DNA of 64,000 nucleotides, from positions 41,331-105,330 of the forward strand of contig JANQTJ010000014.1 in the NCBI GenBank assembly GCA_030731745.1, written 5' to 3'. How positions within the stretch are numbered: the first letter of the stretch is position 1; every line of letters starts with the position of its first letter. Below, piece after piece: positions 40,095-50,050 of the stretch. The translations under genes and the position numbers were made by a program. The DNA is from Flaviramulus sp. Its GTDB lineage: Bacteria; Bacteroidota; Bacteroidia; Flavobacteriales; Flavobacteriaceae. The notes under the pieces were generated by a model. The model did not search any database. It worked only from the letters and a program-made list of their open reading frames with translations, and was not told the origin of the DNA.

Positions 40095-40235
40095 TCGACG
40101 AAACATTTAAAAAACCCAATTAAATATATAACAAAAACGTTAAATACATAAAAACGGGATGTGTGACATATATTTTTAAATTATGTAGCAATATTAATTA
40201 AAAAAATCGACGAAATAAAATAAATTAACGTTAAA
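40095..40235. promoter_or_regulatory. Duplicated direct-repeat module upstream of the T9SS surface protein
   Basis: TCGACGAAA at 40095 and 40207; AACGTTAAA at 40136 and 40227. Confidence 0.35.
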
Positions 40236-40299
40236 GTGCTATTTTATTTCAACGAACAGTGATTTTAAGATTAATTATCAACAATAAATAAATCAAAAT

Positions 40300-41658
40300 T
40301 TAGGTTAAAAGTGCTACTAAATCTTCAATTTTAGAAATTAAATGGATGTTTATTGTTGTAGTTTTTAGTGAAATTTTATTGTATTTGGAAACAAAAATTG
40401 TTGAAAAACCTAATTTTTCTGCCTCTAAAATACGTTGTTCAACACGTTGTACGGGTCTTATTTCTCCAGATAATCCAACCTCAGCTGCAAAGCAGAAATC
40501 TTTTTGTAAAGCTATATCTTCGTTTGAAGATAAAATAGCAGCAACTACAGCCAAATCAATTGCAGGGTCGTCAACCGTAATACCACCAGTTATATTTAAA
40601 AATACATCTTTAGCTCCTAATCTAAATCCTGCTCGTTTTTCTAAAACGGCTAACAACATATTTAACCTTTTTGCATTAAATCCTGTAGCACTTCGTTGAG
40701 GGGTGCCATAAACTGCTGTACTTACTAAAGCTTGCACCTCAATCATTAAAGGTCGCATACCCTCTAAAGTTGCAGCAATAGCATTACCTGATAACTCTTC
40801 GTCTTTTTTAGAAATTAGAATCTCAGAGGGGTTGGAAACTTCTCGTAAACCAGAACCTTGCATTTCATAAATACCCAACTCGTTTGTAGAACCAAATCTA
40901 TTTTTATGAGCTCTTAAAATTCTAAAAACATGATTACGATCACCTTCAAATTGTAAAACGGTATCAACCATATGTTCTAATATTTTAGGCCCTGCTATAT
41001 TACCATCTTTTGTAATATGCCCAATTAACAAAACAGGTGTAGCCGTTTCTTTAGCAAATTTAATTAACTCAGCGGTACATTCTTTTATTTGAGAAATACT
41101 TCCTGAAGACGATTCAATATAATCACTATGAAGCGTTTGAATAGAATCTATAATTACAATATCAGGTTCTAAAGCTTCAATTTGTTTAAAAATATTTTGA
41201 GTTTTAGTCTCTGTTAAAATATAGCAATTATTATTATTTGGGTTGATGCGTTCTGCTCGCATTTTTATTTGTTTCTGACTCTCTTCTCCAGAAACATATA
41301 AGGTTTTGTAAGGTAATTTTAGAGATATTTGAAGCAATAAGGTACTTTTTCCTATACCTGGCTCGCCCCCTAAAAGCGTTAAAGACCCAGGAACAATTCC
41401 ACCACCTAAAACGCGATTAAATTCTCCATCAAAAGTATTTAAACGTGCTTCTTTAGTCGTATCAATTTCGTTGATTCTTAAGGGAATTGAAGCTTTTTTT
41501 ATTGAAGAAGTTGGGGTTTTCCAATCACTTTTTTCAGGTTTTTGAATCAACTCTTCAATAATAGTATTCCATTCCTTACAGGCGTTACATTGCCCTTGCC
41601 ATTTAGCATATTGCGTACCGCAGTTCTGACAAAAAAAAGTAGTTTTTAACTTAGCCAT
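40300..41658 (-). CDS. radA: DNA repair protein RadA
   Basis: CQNCGTQYAKWQGQCNACKEWNT zinc finger, GGEPGIGKSTLLLQ, RFGSTNELGIYEM. Confidence 0.96.
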   Translation of the reverse strand: MAKLKTTFFCQNCGTQYAKWQGQCNACKEWNTIIEELIQKPEKSDWKTPTSSIKKASIPLRINEIDTTKEARLNTFDGEFNRVLGGGIVPGSLTLLGGEPGIGKSTLLLQISLKLPYKTLYVSGEESQKQIKMRAERINPNNNNCYILTETKTQNIFKQIEALEPDIVIIDSIQTLHSDYIESSSGSISQIKECTAELIKFAKETATPVLLIGHITKDGNIAGPKILEHMVDTVLQFEGDRNHVFRILRAHKNRFGSTNELGIYEMQGSGLREVSNPSEILISKKDEELSGNAIAATLEGMRPLMIEVQALVSTAVYGTPQRSATGFNAKRLNMLLAVLEKRAGFRLGAKDVFLNITGGITVDDPAIDLAVVAAILSSNEDIALQKDFCFAAEVGLSGEIRPVQRVEQRILEAEKLGFSTIFVSKYNKISLKTTTINIHLISKIEDLVALLT

Positions 41659-42809
41659 TAAAACCCAAAATCTGCTTTAATTAAATCAGCTCTTTCCAAA
41701 ACTAAATCTTTTGTTATGCCAGCTATTTCATCTAGTGTGTAAGCAGATTGATATGTTCTCATAGCTTTTTTTGGCTCGCCTGTTTCTTCATAAAAACGTG
41801 CGATGTAATATAGACCAAGTAATGTTTCTGGGTATTCTTTCCTGGCTATTTTACCTAATTCTTCGTAGTATTTGAAAGTTTCGTTTTTTTCTATAGCTGC
41901 TGAAATTGCTTTAAAATCATTAATCAGTATTTGCTTTTCGATTCCAAACAAATTATTTATAGTTTGATATTTTTCTTGAAGATAAACTACTGGCGATGTT
42001 TCTAATTTTAAAATAACCTCTTTATACTCTTTCTTTGAAATTGGTTGAAAAACTTTAAACATCCCTTCTATAGCTTTTGGTATGGCATGTGTAGGTAGGG
42101 AGTAATGCGATGGTCCTTCAAAACTATTAAAGGCATATTGTACATTTTTATTTTCTATGGCTGAAATATCTTTGTGTAAAGCAGTAGTCATATCTAATAT
42201 TGATTTGTCATCATTAATGGTGTTAGCCAAATAATAAAATATTTTTGATTCTGTTTTTGTTAGAATTTCTGGAATGTAGTCTATCATATTTGGAGCTAAT
42301 TCTGGACTCAGGGAAATATATCCTTGAAAAAAAGGGTTAGGTTTTAATAAATAATAATTAATAAAATTTGCGGTTTCACCGTGCCCTATTGCAACTCTAA
42401 AATTACCTATTCTGTAATTATTTTCCAGATAAGAAATGACTTCCATACCTATAAACTCAAAAAAAGATGCGCCAGTTTCGATAGGTAGCGAGTTTTGTTC
42501 AGAGTATAAACAATCGTCGTATCTTTTATCTATTTGATTAATCCCTACTACAATGGCCTCTGGCATATCTTCCCAATAAGAAAAATAATCTACGTTTCCG
42601 GCTACAGCTTCAAACATATAATCCCCGTCAAGCACAACAAACAATGGGTAACTTTTATCATTATCAGAATTGTACCCTCTAGGAAGTTGAATTTTTAATT
42701 GACGATCTTCTCCTAATTTTGAAGATTGAATAGATTCGTATTTAACTTGTGCTTCAAAACTATGAAAACCGAAACACATGAACAAAAAGAAAACAACTGT
42801 ATTTTTCAT
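41658..42809 (-). CDS. Secreted alpha/beta hydrolase (IroE/Fes-like esterase) with C-terminal TPR-like part
   Basis: ORF extends to 43001, but ATG at 42807-42809 (MKNTVVFFLFMCFGFHSFEAQ) gives a signal peptide; LFVVLDGDYMFEAVAG, VGINQIDKRYDD, AIGHGETANF. Confidence 0.75.
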   Translation of the reverse strand: MKNTVVFFLFMCFGFHSFEAQVKYESIQSSKLGEDRQLKIQLPRGYNSDNDKSYPLFVVLDGDYMFEAVAGNVDYFSYWEDMPEAIVVGINQIDKRYDDCLYSEQNSLPIETGASFFEFIGMEVISYLENNYRIGNFRVAIGHGETANFINYYLLKPNPFFQGYISLSPELAPNMIDYIPEILTKTESKIFYYLANTINDDKSILDMTTALHKDISAIENKNVQYAFNSFEGPSHYSLPTHAIPKAIEGMFKVFQPISKKEYKEVILKLETSPVVYLQEKYQTINNLFGIEKQILINDFKAISAAIEKNETFKYYEELGKIARKEYPETLLGLYYIARFYEETGEPKKAMRTYQSAYTLDEIAGITKDLVLERADLIKADFGF

Positions 42810-42904
42810 TTTTAATATGATTTGAGATTTAATATGGCAAGGTAATAAATTAACAGAGAGATTGAAAGCAAAGTTTTGGTAAGCTTGGTAGAAATATATA
42901 AAAT

Positions 42905-43864
42905 CTAAAGAGATTTTTTTCGATTGAAAATAGGCAAATATATTAAAGATAAACCTCCAAAAATTATAATTAAAAGTGTTTGGGAAGTCCACATAATCCA
43001 ACCTAATGCTCGACTTGGATCTTCGGGAAGATTAAATAATAAAAATGCCAAAACTATAGCTTCAGGATACGAACCAATGCCGCCATTTGTAGCTGCAATA
43101 CTAAAGCTACCTGCTATAAAAGCTATTAATACAGCTGCAAAAGGAATATTAGATGTTTGTTCAAGTGAAAAAGTAGTTACATAAAACATAAGCACATACA
43201 TGAGCCAGATAAACAGGGTGTGAAAAATAAAAGCCCATTTCTTTTTCATTTTAAAAATACTTAAAGCACCTTCAATTAAACCGTTTACAAAAGTTTTAAT
43301 TTTCAAGGCAACTTTAGAGTTACTTCTTTTTATATATCTTAAAAAAATGAGTACTAATAGTAATAATGTAATGAATCCTAAAATAATTTTAAGTGGGTCG
43401 AATTTGTCTATTAAAAATGCATAAATAAATTCAAACTCCAGAAAAAGCGTAATCATTATAATTCCTAACATAACAATAACGTCTGCAATACGCTCAGCAA
43501 CTATGGTCCCTATACCTTTTTCAAAAGGAACAGCTTCATAATTTGTTAAAATAGAAGCTCTTGCTACTTCTCCTGCTCTTGGAATGGTATAATTAATTAA
43601 ATACGTAGCAAAAACTGCCATGATACTATTACCAAATTTAATATGATATCCCATTGGCTCAAGCTGAAAACGCCAGCGGTATGCACGAGATAAGTGACTT
43701 AAAAGCCCAAAAAACATCCCTAAAACAACCCAAAAATAATCTGCTTTTTTAAAATATAGAAGTAACTCTGTTAAAGATATTTGGTATAAAGAATACCAAA
43801 CCAAAAGAACTCCTAATAGTAATGGGAGTATAATTTTTAATAAACTTCTCGTTTTTTGATTCAA
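42905..43864 (-). CDS. Lysylphosphatidylglycerol synthase TM region / UPF0104-like membrane protein
   Basis: 319 aa, multi-TM; NYTIPRAGEVARASIL; NGGIGSYPEAIV. Confidence 0.85.
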   Translation of the reverse strand: MNQKTRSLLKIILPLLLGVLLVWYSLYQISLTELLLYFKKADYFWVVLGMFFGLLSHLSRAYRWRFQLEPMGYHIKFGNSIMAVFATYLINYTIPRAGEVARASILTNYEAVPFEKGIGTIVAERIADVIVMLGIIMITLFLEFEFIYAFLIDKFDPLKIILGFITLLLLVLIFLRYIKRSNSKVALKIKTFVNGLIEGALSIFKMKKKWAFIFHTLFIWLMYVLMFYVTTFSLEQTSNIPFAAVLIAFIAGSFSIAATNGGIGSYPEAIVLAFLLFNLPEDPSRALGWIMWTSQTLLIIIFGGLSLIYLPIFNRKKSL

Positions 43865-43867
43865 AAT

Positions 43868-44218
43868 CTACTTTAACAAGTTTGTTGTCTCGTCTGGAAA
43901 TACCAATGATGGTTTAAAAACTTTTGCCTCTTTAATATCCATAAAAGCATAAGTTATTAAAATTAAAGTATCGCCAACTGATACTTTTCTGGCAGCGGCT
44001 CCATTTAGTGTGATTTCACCAGTTTTTCTAGGTCCTGGGATGCAGTAGGTTTCTAAACGTTCACCATTATCATTATTAACAATTTGAACCTTTTCTCCCT
44101 GTATAATATTAGCAGCATCCATTAAATCTTCATCAATGGTAATACTTCCTATATAGTTAAGTTCTGCACCCGTGCATTTAACTCTATGAATTTTAGATTT
44201 TACTACTTGAATTTGCAT
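43868..44218 (-). CDS. panD: Aspartate 1-decarboxylase
   Basis: [44 protein letters not shown]. Confidence 0.95.
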   Translation of the reverse strand: MQIQVVKSKIHRVKCTGAELNYIGSITIDEDLMDAANIIQGEKVQIVNNDNGERLETYCIPGPRKTGEITLNGAAARKVSVGDTLILITYAFMDIKEAKVFKPSLVFPDETTNLLK

Positions 44219-44231
44219 GTGGCAAAGATAA

Positions 44232-45083
44232 TTAATTTAAAGCGATATTATCAATGAGTCTGATATCATCTGCATATACGGCAATAAACGCTCTATATAC
44301 TTTTATGTTTGATTTTTGTTTAATTGGCTTTAAGGTTTCAGCATCAGCAATTAAAAAATATTCTAGTTTTAATAAATCATGCTTTTTAAACTGATTTTCA
44401 ACCCATTCCTGAACTTTATTAGCACTTTTTGTGCCAAAATGTTCTTTGGCAGTTTTTAAGATTTCATATATAAAAGGTGCTGCTGCTTTATAATTTGGTT
44501 TTAGGCGTGTATTTCGAGAACTCATAGCTAAACCATTGCTCTCTCTATGAATTTTACAACCAAGTATTGTAACTGGTATATGATATTTTTCAACTAATTT
44601 TTTTATAATGGCTAGTTGCTGAAAATCTTTTTCACCAAAATAAGCGTTATCTGGTTTTATAATTTCTAAAAAACGCTTCACAATAGTACCAACGCCATCA
44701 AAATGGCCGTTTCGAAATTTACCTTCCATTTCAAATTCCAGTCCATCAAAGTCAAATTTTTGAGAAACTGTATGGCCTTCATACATATCCTGTACAGAAG
44801 GCGCATAAACTAAAATGTTTGTTTTACTAACTGTTTTTAGAAGTGTTATATCACTATCTAAAGTTCTTGGATATTTTGCTAAATCTTCTTGATTATCAAA
44901 CTGTGTGGGATTAACAAAAATAGTAACAACAACTTTGTTATTATTTTCTAAAGCTTTTTTTACTAATTGCAAATGCCCTTCATGCAATGCTCCCATAGTT
45001 GGAACCAAGCCCAATGATAGCTTTTTTGCTTTTAAAGCATTTATTTTTGTTACAATTTGTTGTTTTTCTGTGTAAACTTCCAC
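44232..45083 (-). CDS. panC: Pantothenate synthetase
   Basis: [47 protein letters not shown]. Confidence 0.97.
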   Translation of the reverse strand: MEVYTEKQQIVTKINALKAKKLSLGLVPTMGALHEGHLQLVKKALENNNKVVVTIFVNPTQFDNQEDLAKYPRTLDSDITLLKTVSKTNILVYAPSVQDMYEGHTVSQKFDFDGLEFEMEGKFRNGHFDGVGTIVKRFLEIIKPDNAYFGEKDFQQLAIIKKLVEKYHIPVTILGCKIHRESNGLAMSSRNTRLKPNYKAAAPFIYEILKTAKEHFGTKSANKVQEWVENQFKKHDLLKLEYFLIADAETLKPIKQKSNIKVYRAFIAVYADDIRLIDNIALN

Positions 45084-45280
45084 TATTTAATAAAAAATTA
45101 ATGGGTGCAAACTTAAGATTTTACAATCAATTAGCATAAATTTTTGTATTTTTGCATGTTTTTTATTTTGAATTTTAAATGTTTAGCTCTTTAAATATGA
45201 GCTTTATGAAATTTAAAATTTTTAAAAATTAATAATCGCTGATGTTTCAAACATCATTATAAGTCAACAAAAACAAACAT

Positions 45281-46090
45281 ATGAAAGATAAGAGGATATT
45301 ATATGTATCATCTGAAGTAGTGCCTTATTTACCTGAAACTGAAATTTCTTCTATGTCCTTTGAAGCACCTAGGCTCGTAAATCAACAAGGTGGCCAAATA
45401 CGGATTTTTATGCCTCGTTACGGTAATATAAACGAAAGAAGACATCAATTACATGAAGTTATAAGATTATCTGGTATAAACTTAGTTATTAACGATTTGG
45501 ATATGCCACTTATCATTAAGGTTGCATCTATTCCTAAAGAACGTATACAGGTTTATTTTATTGACAATGATGAATATTTTAAAAGAAAAGCTACCCTTAC
45601 AGACGAAGAAGGTAATTTGTTTTCGGATAACGACGAAAGAGCAATTTTCTTTGCAAAAGGTGTGATTGAAACTGTAAAAAAATTAAATTGGTCTCCAGAC
45701 ATCATTCATGTTCATGGTTGGCTAGCATCATTGTTACCAATCTATTTAAAAGAATATTATAAAGATGAGCCTTTATTTAACGAAAGCAAAATAGTTACTT
45801 CAATATATAACAAAAGTTTTAACAATACCTTAAATAAAGATATGGTTAATAAGATTAAATTTGACAATATTAACGAAGATGTTATAAAAGTATTGGAAGA
45901 ACCTTCATACAACAACTTAATGAAAGTTGCAATTGATTATTCTGATGCGTTAATTGTTGGGTCTGAAAATATACCTGAGGAATTGGAAACATACTTAAAA
46001 GCATCTAACAAACCTATTTTAGAATATAAAAGTAAAGATGAATTTGGTGAAGCTTACACAACATTTTTTAATAATACCGTTTTAAGCTAA
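45281..46090 (+). CDS. Glycogen/starch synthase-like (GT5 N-terminal domain only) protein
   Basis: ILYVSSEVVPYLPETEISSMSFEAPRLVNQQGGQIRIFMPRYGNI; DIIHVHGWLASLLPIYLK; only 269 aa. Confidence 0.8.
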   Translation: MKDKRILYVSSEVVPYLPETEISSMSFEAPRLVNQQGGQIRIFMPRYGNINERRHQLHEVIRLSGINLVINDLDMPLIIKVASIPKERIQVYFIDNDEYFKRKATLTDEEGNLFSDNDERAIFFAKGVIETVKKLNWSPDIIHVHGWLASLLPIYLKEYYKDEPLFNESKIVTSIYNKSFNNTLNKDMVNKIKFDNINEDVIKVLEEPSYNNLMKVAIDYSDALIVGSENIPEELETYLKASNKPILEYKSKDEFGEAYTTFFNNTVLS

Positions 46091-46114
46091 AACCAAACAT
46101 TCATTAAATTACCT

Positions 46115-47767
46115 ATGAAAAACAAAATTATAGCCCTTAAATTCCCTGCCTTTTTTTTATTATTTGTTATAACTTTTATTGCTTGTGACAGAGATTTTAA
46201 TGTGATTGAAAGTGATGTTCTTGGAAAAGGAAATACAAATTTCACTACTAATGATACTATTATATCTGTTTTAGCTTACAATAAAAAACTAGATTCACTT
46301 CAAATAAATAATTTAGCATCAAATTTGTTTGGTATTTTTAATGACCCTGCATATGGAAAAACTACTGCTAGTATTGTAACACAAATTACTCCCGTATTTT
46401 ATAATCCTGATTTTGGTATCGATCCCGTAATAGATTCTGTGGTTGTCAACATTCCATACTTTAGTACTGTAATTGGAGTTGACGATGAAGGAAATACAAC
46501 ATATTCATTGGATTCAATTTATGGTAATCAAACATCTGAAATAAAACTAACTATATATCAAAATAATTATTTTTTAAGAGATTTTGATCCAACTTCCGAG
46601 TTAAATAGTACTCAAAATTTTTATTCAAATGCAAACTCTACTTCTAATTCTGTATTTACAGGAAATAGTATCGTAAATTTTGACGATCATATAGTAACTA
46701 CAATTCATGAGGACACCGCATTTCTTCCAAGTGCAGAAGCTATTGAATTATGGACTATTTCTGACGGAGACACAACAAAAACTAGGTCTGCTCCTGCTTA
46801 TCGTGTTGTTTTAAATGACCCGGAAGACATCTTGTATTGGAAAAACACTATATTAGAAAGAGAAGGAACATCAGACCTTAGTAATTCTAATAATTTTTAT
46901 AATTATTTTAGAGGTTTATACATTAAAGCAGAATCGGTTAGTAGTGATGGAAACATGATTTTACTAAATCTAAATTCATCAAGTGCCAACATTAGTATTT
47001 ATTACACAAAAGGAATAGCTGAAGAGAGAACCCAATCTAATTATAATTTTACTTTTAATGGTAAAAATCTTAATACATTTATTAACGATTACAATTTAAT
47101 AAACCTGCAAAACGGAGATAAAACATTTGGAGACGAAAAACTTTATTTAAAAGGGACATCGGGATCAATGGGTGTTATTGATTTATTTGAAAATGAACAG
47201 GGATTAGAAAATTTTATAAGTCGTTATAGAGTATCTGATGGTAATGGTGGATATGAAAAAGATACCAGTACAGGTTTATACATTTTAAAAAGGCTTATAA
47301 ATGAAGCACATTTAGAAATTTATGAAGATGAAACTATAAATACAGGGTCATTTGGTAGTGATTTTCATAGATTCGACCGTATTTATGCATATGATATTAA
47401 AAATAATTCTCCAACTGTTGATTACCAATTAGACCCAACAGAAAATAACAGCGCTTTTAGCTCAAAAATAATCAGTTTAGGCCAAAGAGATACAATTTCA
47501 GGCAAATATAAAATACGCCTCACAGAGCATTTAAATAGTATATTACTTCGAGATTCTACAAACACTAAAATAGGTTTAGTTTTATCAAATAATGTAAACT
47601 ATAATGTAACTAATGAGATTTTAAATAGTAATGATGATGTTACAGAATTTCCTCCAGCGGCAATAATAAGTCCAAGAGGTACAATTATACATGGCAGTAA
47701 TTCAAATGTTCCAGAGAATAAAAAATTAAAACTCAAAATATTTTTTACAGAGCCAAATCAAAATTAA
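46115..47767 (+). CDS. DUF4270 domain-containing lipoprotein
   Basis: Lipobox VITFIAC; DRDFNVIESDVLGKGN; PVIDSVVVNIPYFS. Confidence 0.82.
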   Translation: MKNKIIALKFPAFFLLFVITFIACDRDFNVIESDVLGKGNTNFTTNDTIISVLAYNKKLDSLQINNLASNLFGIFNDPAYGKTTASIVTQITPVFYNPDFGIDPVIDSVVVNIPYFSTVIGVDDEGNTTYSLDSIYGNQTSEIKLTIYQNNYFLRDFDPTSELNSTQNFYSNANSTSNSVFTGNSIVNFDDHIVTTIHEDTAFLPSAEAIELWTISDGDTTKTRSAPAYRVVLNDPEDILYWKNTILEREGTSDLSNSNNFYNYFRGLYIKAESVSSDGNMILLNLNSSSANISIYYTKGIAEERTQSNYNFTFNGKNLNTFINDYNLINLQNGDKTFGDEKLYLKGTSGSMGVIDLFENEQGLENFISRYRVSDGNGGYEKDTSTGLYILKRLINEAHLEIYEDETINTGSFGSDFHRFDRIYAYDIKNNSPTVDYQLDPTENNSAFSSKIISLGQRDTISGKYKIRLTEHLNSILLRDSTNTKIGLVLSNNVNYNVTNEILNSNDDVTEFPPAAIISPRGTIIHGSNSNVPENKKLKLKIFFTEPNQN

Positions 47768-47887
47768 AAATATTTTAACCGTTAATACTATTGTTTTTTG
47801 ACCCAAATGAAAACAAATAAGTTTAAACTTATTTGTTTTTGAAATATTTACTTTGAAATTGAACACTAAACAAAATCTATATTAATT

Positions 47888-49741
47888 ATGTGTGGAATTG
47901 TAGGATATATAGGACCTCGAGAGGCTTATCCAATTATAATTGAAGGTTTAAAAAGACTTGAATATAGAGGTTATGATAGTGCTGGTATTGCGATTTTTGA
48001 TGGAACTAATCTTAAGGTATGTAAAACTAAGGGAAAAGTTTTAGATTTAGAAAGCAAAGTAAATAGAGAAATAACCAAACAAGGAAATGTTGGTATTGGG
48101 CATACTAGATGGGCTACCCATGGTGTGCCTAATGATATAAATTCACATCCACATCTATCAAATTCAGGCGATTTAGTTATCATACATAATGGTATTATTG
48201 AAAATTATGAATCCCTAAAACAGGAATTGATATCTAGAGGTTATACTTTTAAGTCTGATACAGATACAGAAGTTTTAATTAATTTAATAGAAGACGTAAA
48301 AAAACAAGAAGATGTTAAACTAGGTAAAGCAGTACAAATTGCTCTAAACCAAGTTATTGGAGCTTACGCTATCGCGGTTTTTGATAAGACTAATCCTGGA
48401 GAAATTGTTGTAGCTCGTTTAGGAAGCCCTTTAGCAATAGGCATCGGAGTAAATGATGATGAATTTTTTATTGCTAGTGACGCTTCACCTTTTTTAGAAT
48501 ATACAAAAAAAGCTGTTTATTTAGAAGATGAAGAAATGGCTATCATCAGATTCAAAAAAGGTGTTAAAATAAGAAAAATTAAAGACGACTCTTTAGTTGA
48601 TACATATGTACAAGAGCTTCAACTTAATCTTGAGCAAATAGAAAAAGGCGGTTTTGATCATTTCATGTTAAAAGAAATTTATGAACAACCCAAAGCTATA
48701 AGAGACACTTATAGAGGTAGATTATTAAGAGAAGAAGCTATCATCAAAATGTCTGGGGTTGAGGATAACATGAAAAAATTCCTTAATGCTAATCGTATAA
48801 TCATTGTAGCTTGTGGAACTTCATGGCATGCAGGTTTAGTTGCTGAGTACATATTTGAAGATTTAGTAAGAATTCCTGTAGAAGTAGAATATGCTTCAGA
48901 ATTTAGATATAGAAATCCTATTATAAACGAAGGTGATGTTGTTATTGCCATTTCACAATCCGGTGAAACAGCAGATACACTTGCCGCTATCAAATTGGCA
49001 AAATCTAAAGGCGCTTTTGTTTTTGGAGTATGCAACGTTGTAGGTTCATCAATAGCAAGAGAAACTCATGCAGGAGCTTACACACATGCTGGCCCAGAAA
49101 TAGGTGTTGCATCAACTAAAGCATTTACTACTCAAATTACTGTTTTAACACTTATAGCCTTAAGACTTGCTCGTGCAAAGGGCACCATAAGTAGTTCTGA
49201 TTTTCGTCAACATTTACTTGAGTTAGAATTAATTCCTAAAAAAGTTGAAAAAGCTTTAAAATCTGATGAACACATAAAAATGATTGCAAATATTTATAAA
49301 AATTCTCGCAATTGTTTATATCTAGGAAGAGGGTATAATTTCCCAGTTGCCTTAGAAGGTGCTTTAAAGCTAAAAGAAATTTCATATATTCATGCAGAAG
49401 GTTATCCTGCTGCAGAAATGAAGCATGGCCCAATTGCATTAATTGATGAAAATATGCCTATTGTAGTCATAGCAACAAAAAAAGGACATTATGAAAAGGT
49501 TGTTAGTAATATTCAAGAAATAAAATCTAGAAAAGGGAAAATAATAGGTATTGTTACTGAAGGCGATACTCAGGTTAAAAATCTAGCAGATCATGTGATA
49601 GAAGTACCTGAAACTTTAGAATCATTATCTCCTTTATTAACCACTATACCTCTTCAGCTACTTTCTTATCATATAGCTGTGATGCTTAATAAAAATGTTG
49701 ATCAACCTCGAAATTTAGCCAAATCTGTAACGGTTGAATAA
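47888..49741 (+). CDS. glmS: Glutamine-fructose-6-phosphate transaminase (isomerizing)
   Basis: MCGIVGYIGPREAYPIIIEGLKRLEYRGYDSAGIA; 617 aa ending PRNLAKSVTVE. Confidence 0.98.
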   Translation: MCGIVGYIGPREAYPIIIEGLKRLEYRGYDSAGIAIFDGTNLKVCKTKGKVLDLESKVNREITKQGNVGIGHTRWATHGVPNDINSHPHLSNSGDLVIIHNGIIENYESLKQELISRGYTFKSDTDTEVLINLIEDVKKQEDVKLGKAVQIALNQVIGAYAIAVFDKTNPGEIVVARLGSPLAIGIGVNDDEFFIASDASPFLEYTKKAVYLEDEEMAIIRFKKGVKIRKIKDDSLVDTYVQELQLNLEQIEKGGFDHFMLKEIYEQPKAIRDTYRGRLLREEAIIKMSGVEDNMKKFLNANRIIIVACGTSWHAGLVAEYIFEDLVRIPVEVEYASEFRYRNPIINEGDVVIAISQSGETADTLAAIKLAKSKGAFVFGVCNVVGSSIARETHAGAYTHAGPEIGVASTKAFTTQITVLTLIALRLARAKGTISSSDFRQHLLELELIPKKVEKALKSDEHIKMIANIYKNSRNCLYLGRGYNFPVALEGALKLKEISYIHAEGYPAAEMKHGPIALIDENMPIVVIATKKGHYEKVVSNIQEIKSRKGKIIGIVTEGDTQVKNLADHVIEVPETLESLSPLLTTIPLQLLSYHIAVMLNKNVDQPRNLAKSVTVE

Positions 49742-49963
49742 GAAATTAAAAAACCTTTAGTCTAAACTAAATCGAAATCCATCTATACTTAAAAGTTGTT
49801 TAACTAAACTTAAGTGATAAAATTGGAATAAACCATAAATTTCAGCTTTTCAAATTTAAAATCAAATTAAACTCTTTAAACAAGTTATTTTCATATTCTT
49901 GTTTTTTAAGCTTATTTTTGTTAAACTTATATTTTTTTTAAGGGTTTTTTGTGAAAAAAGAAC

Positions 49964-49975
49964 TATGCGTGCATA
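49964..49975. promoter_or_regulatory. Candidate operator: inverted repeat TATGC-GT-GCATA
   Basis: 12-bp inverted repeat about 75 bp upstream of the TonB receptor/SGNH operon. Confidence 0.35.
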
Positions 49976-50050
49976 ATTTTTTTTATTTTTACTCCTAAGT
50001 AAGATATTATATACATATATTGCTGAACTTAATTAAACTAAATTAGATAG

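Noticed and set aside
40346-40699. 117-aa + strand ORF opposite radA
   Set aside because: Shadow ORF of radA; no independent support.
44216-44231. TATCTTTG -7-like match in the panC-panD gap
   Set aside because: Lies only about 5 nt from the panD start inside a tight operon; short motif is frequent by chance in AT-rich DNA.
45185-45255. AGCTC...GAGCT and GATGTTTCAAACATC palindromes upstream of the GT5-like gene, considered as a riboswitch
   Set aside because: Short isolated hairpins with no resemblance to a known aptamer; insufficient evidence.
48709-49035. 108-aa minus ORF opposite glmS
   Set aside because: Antisense shadow ORF within highly conserved glmS.
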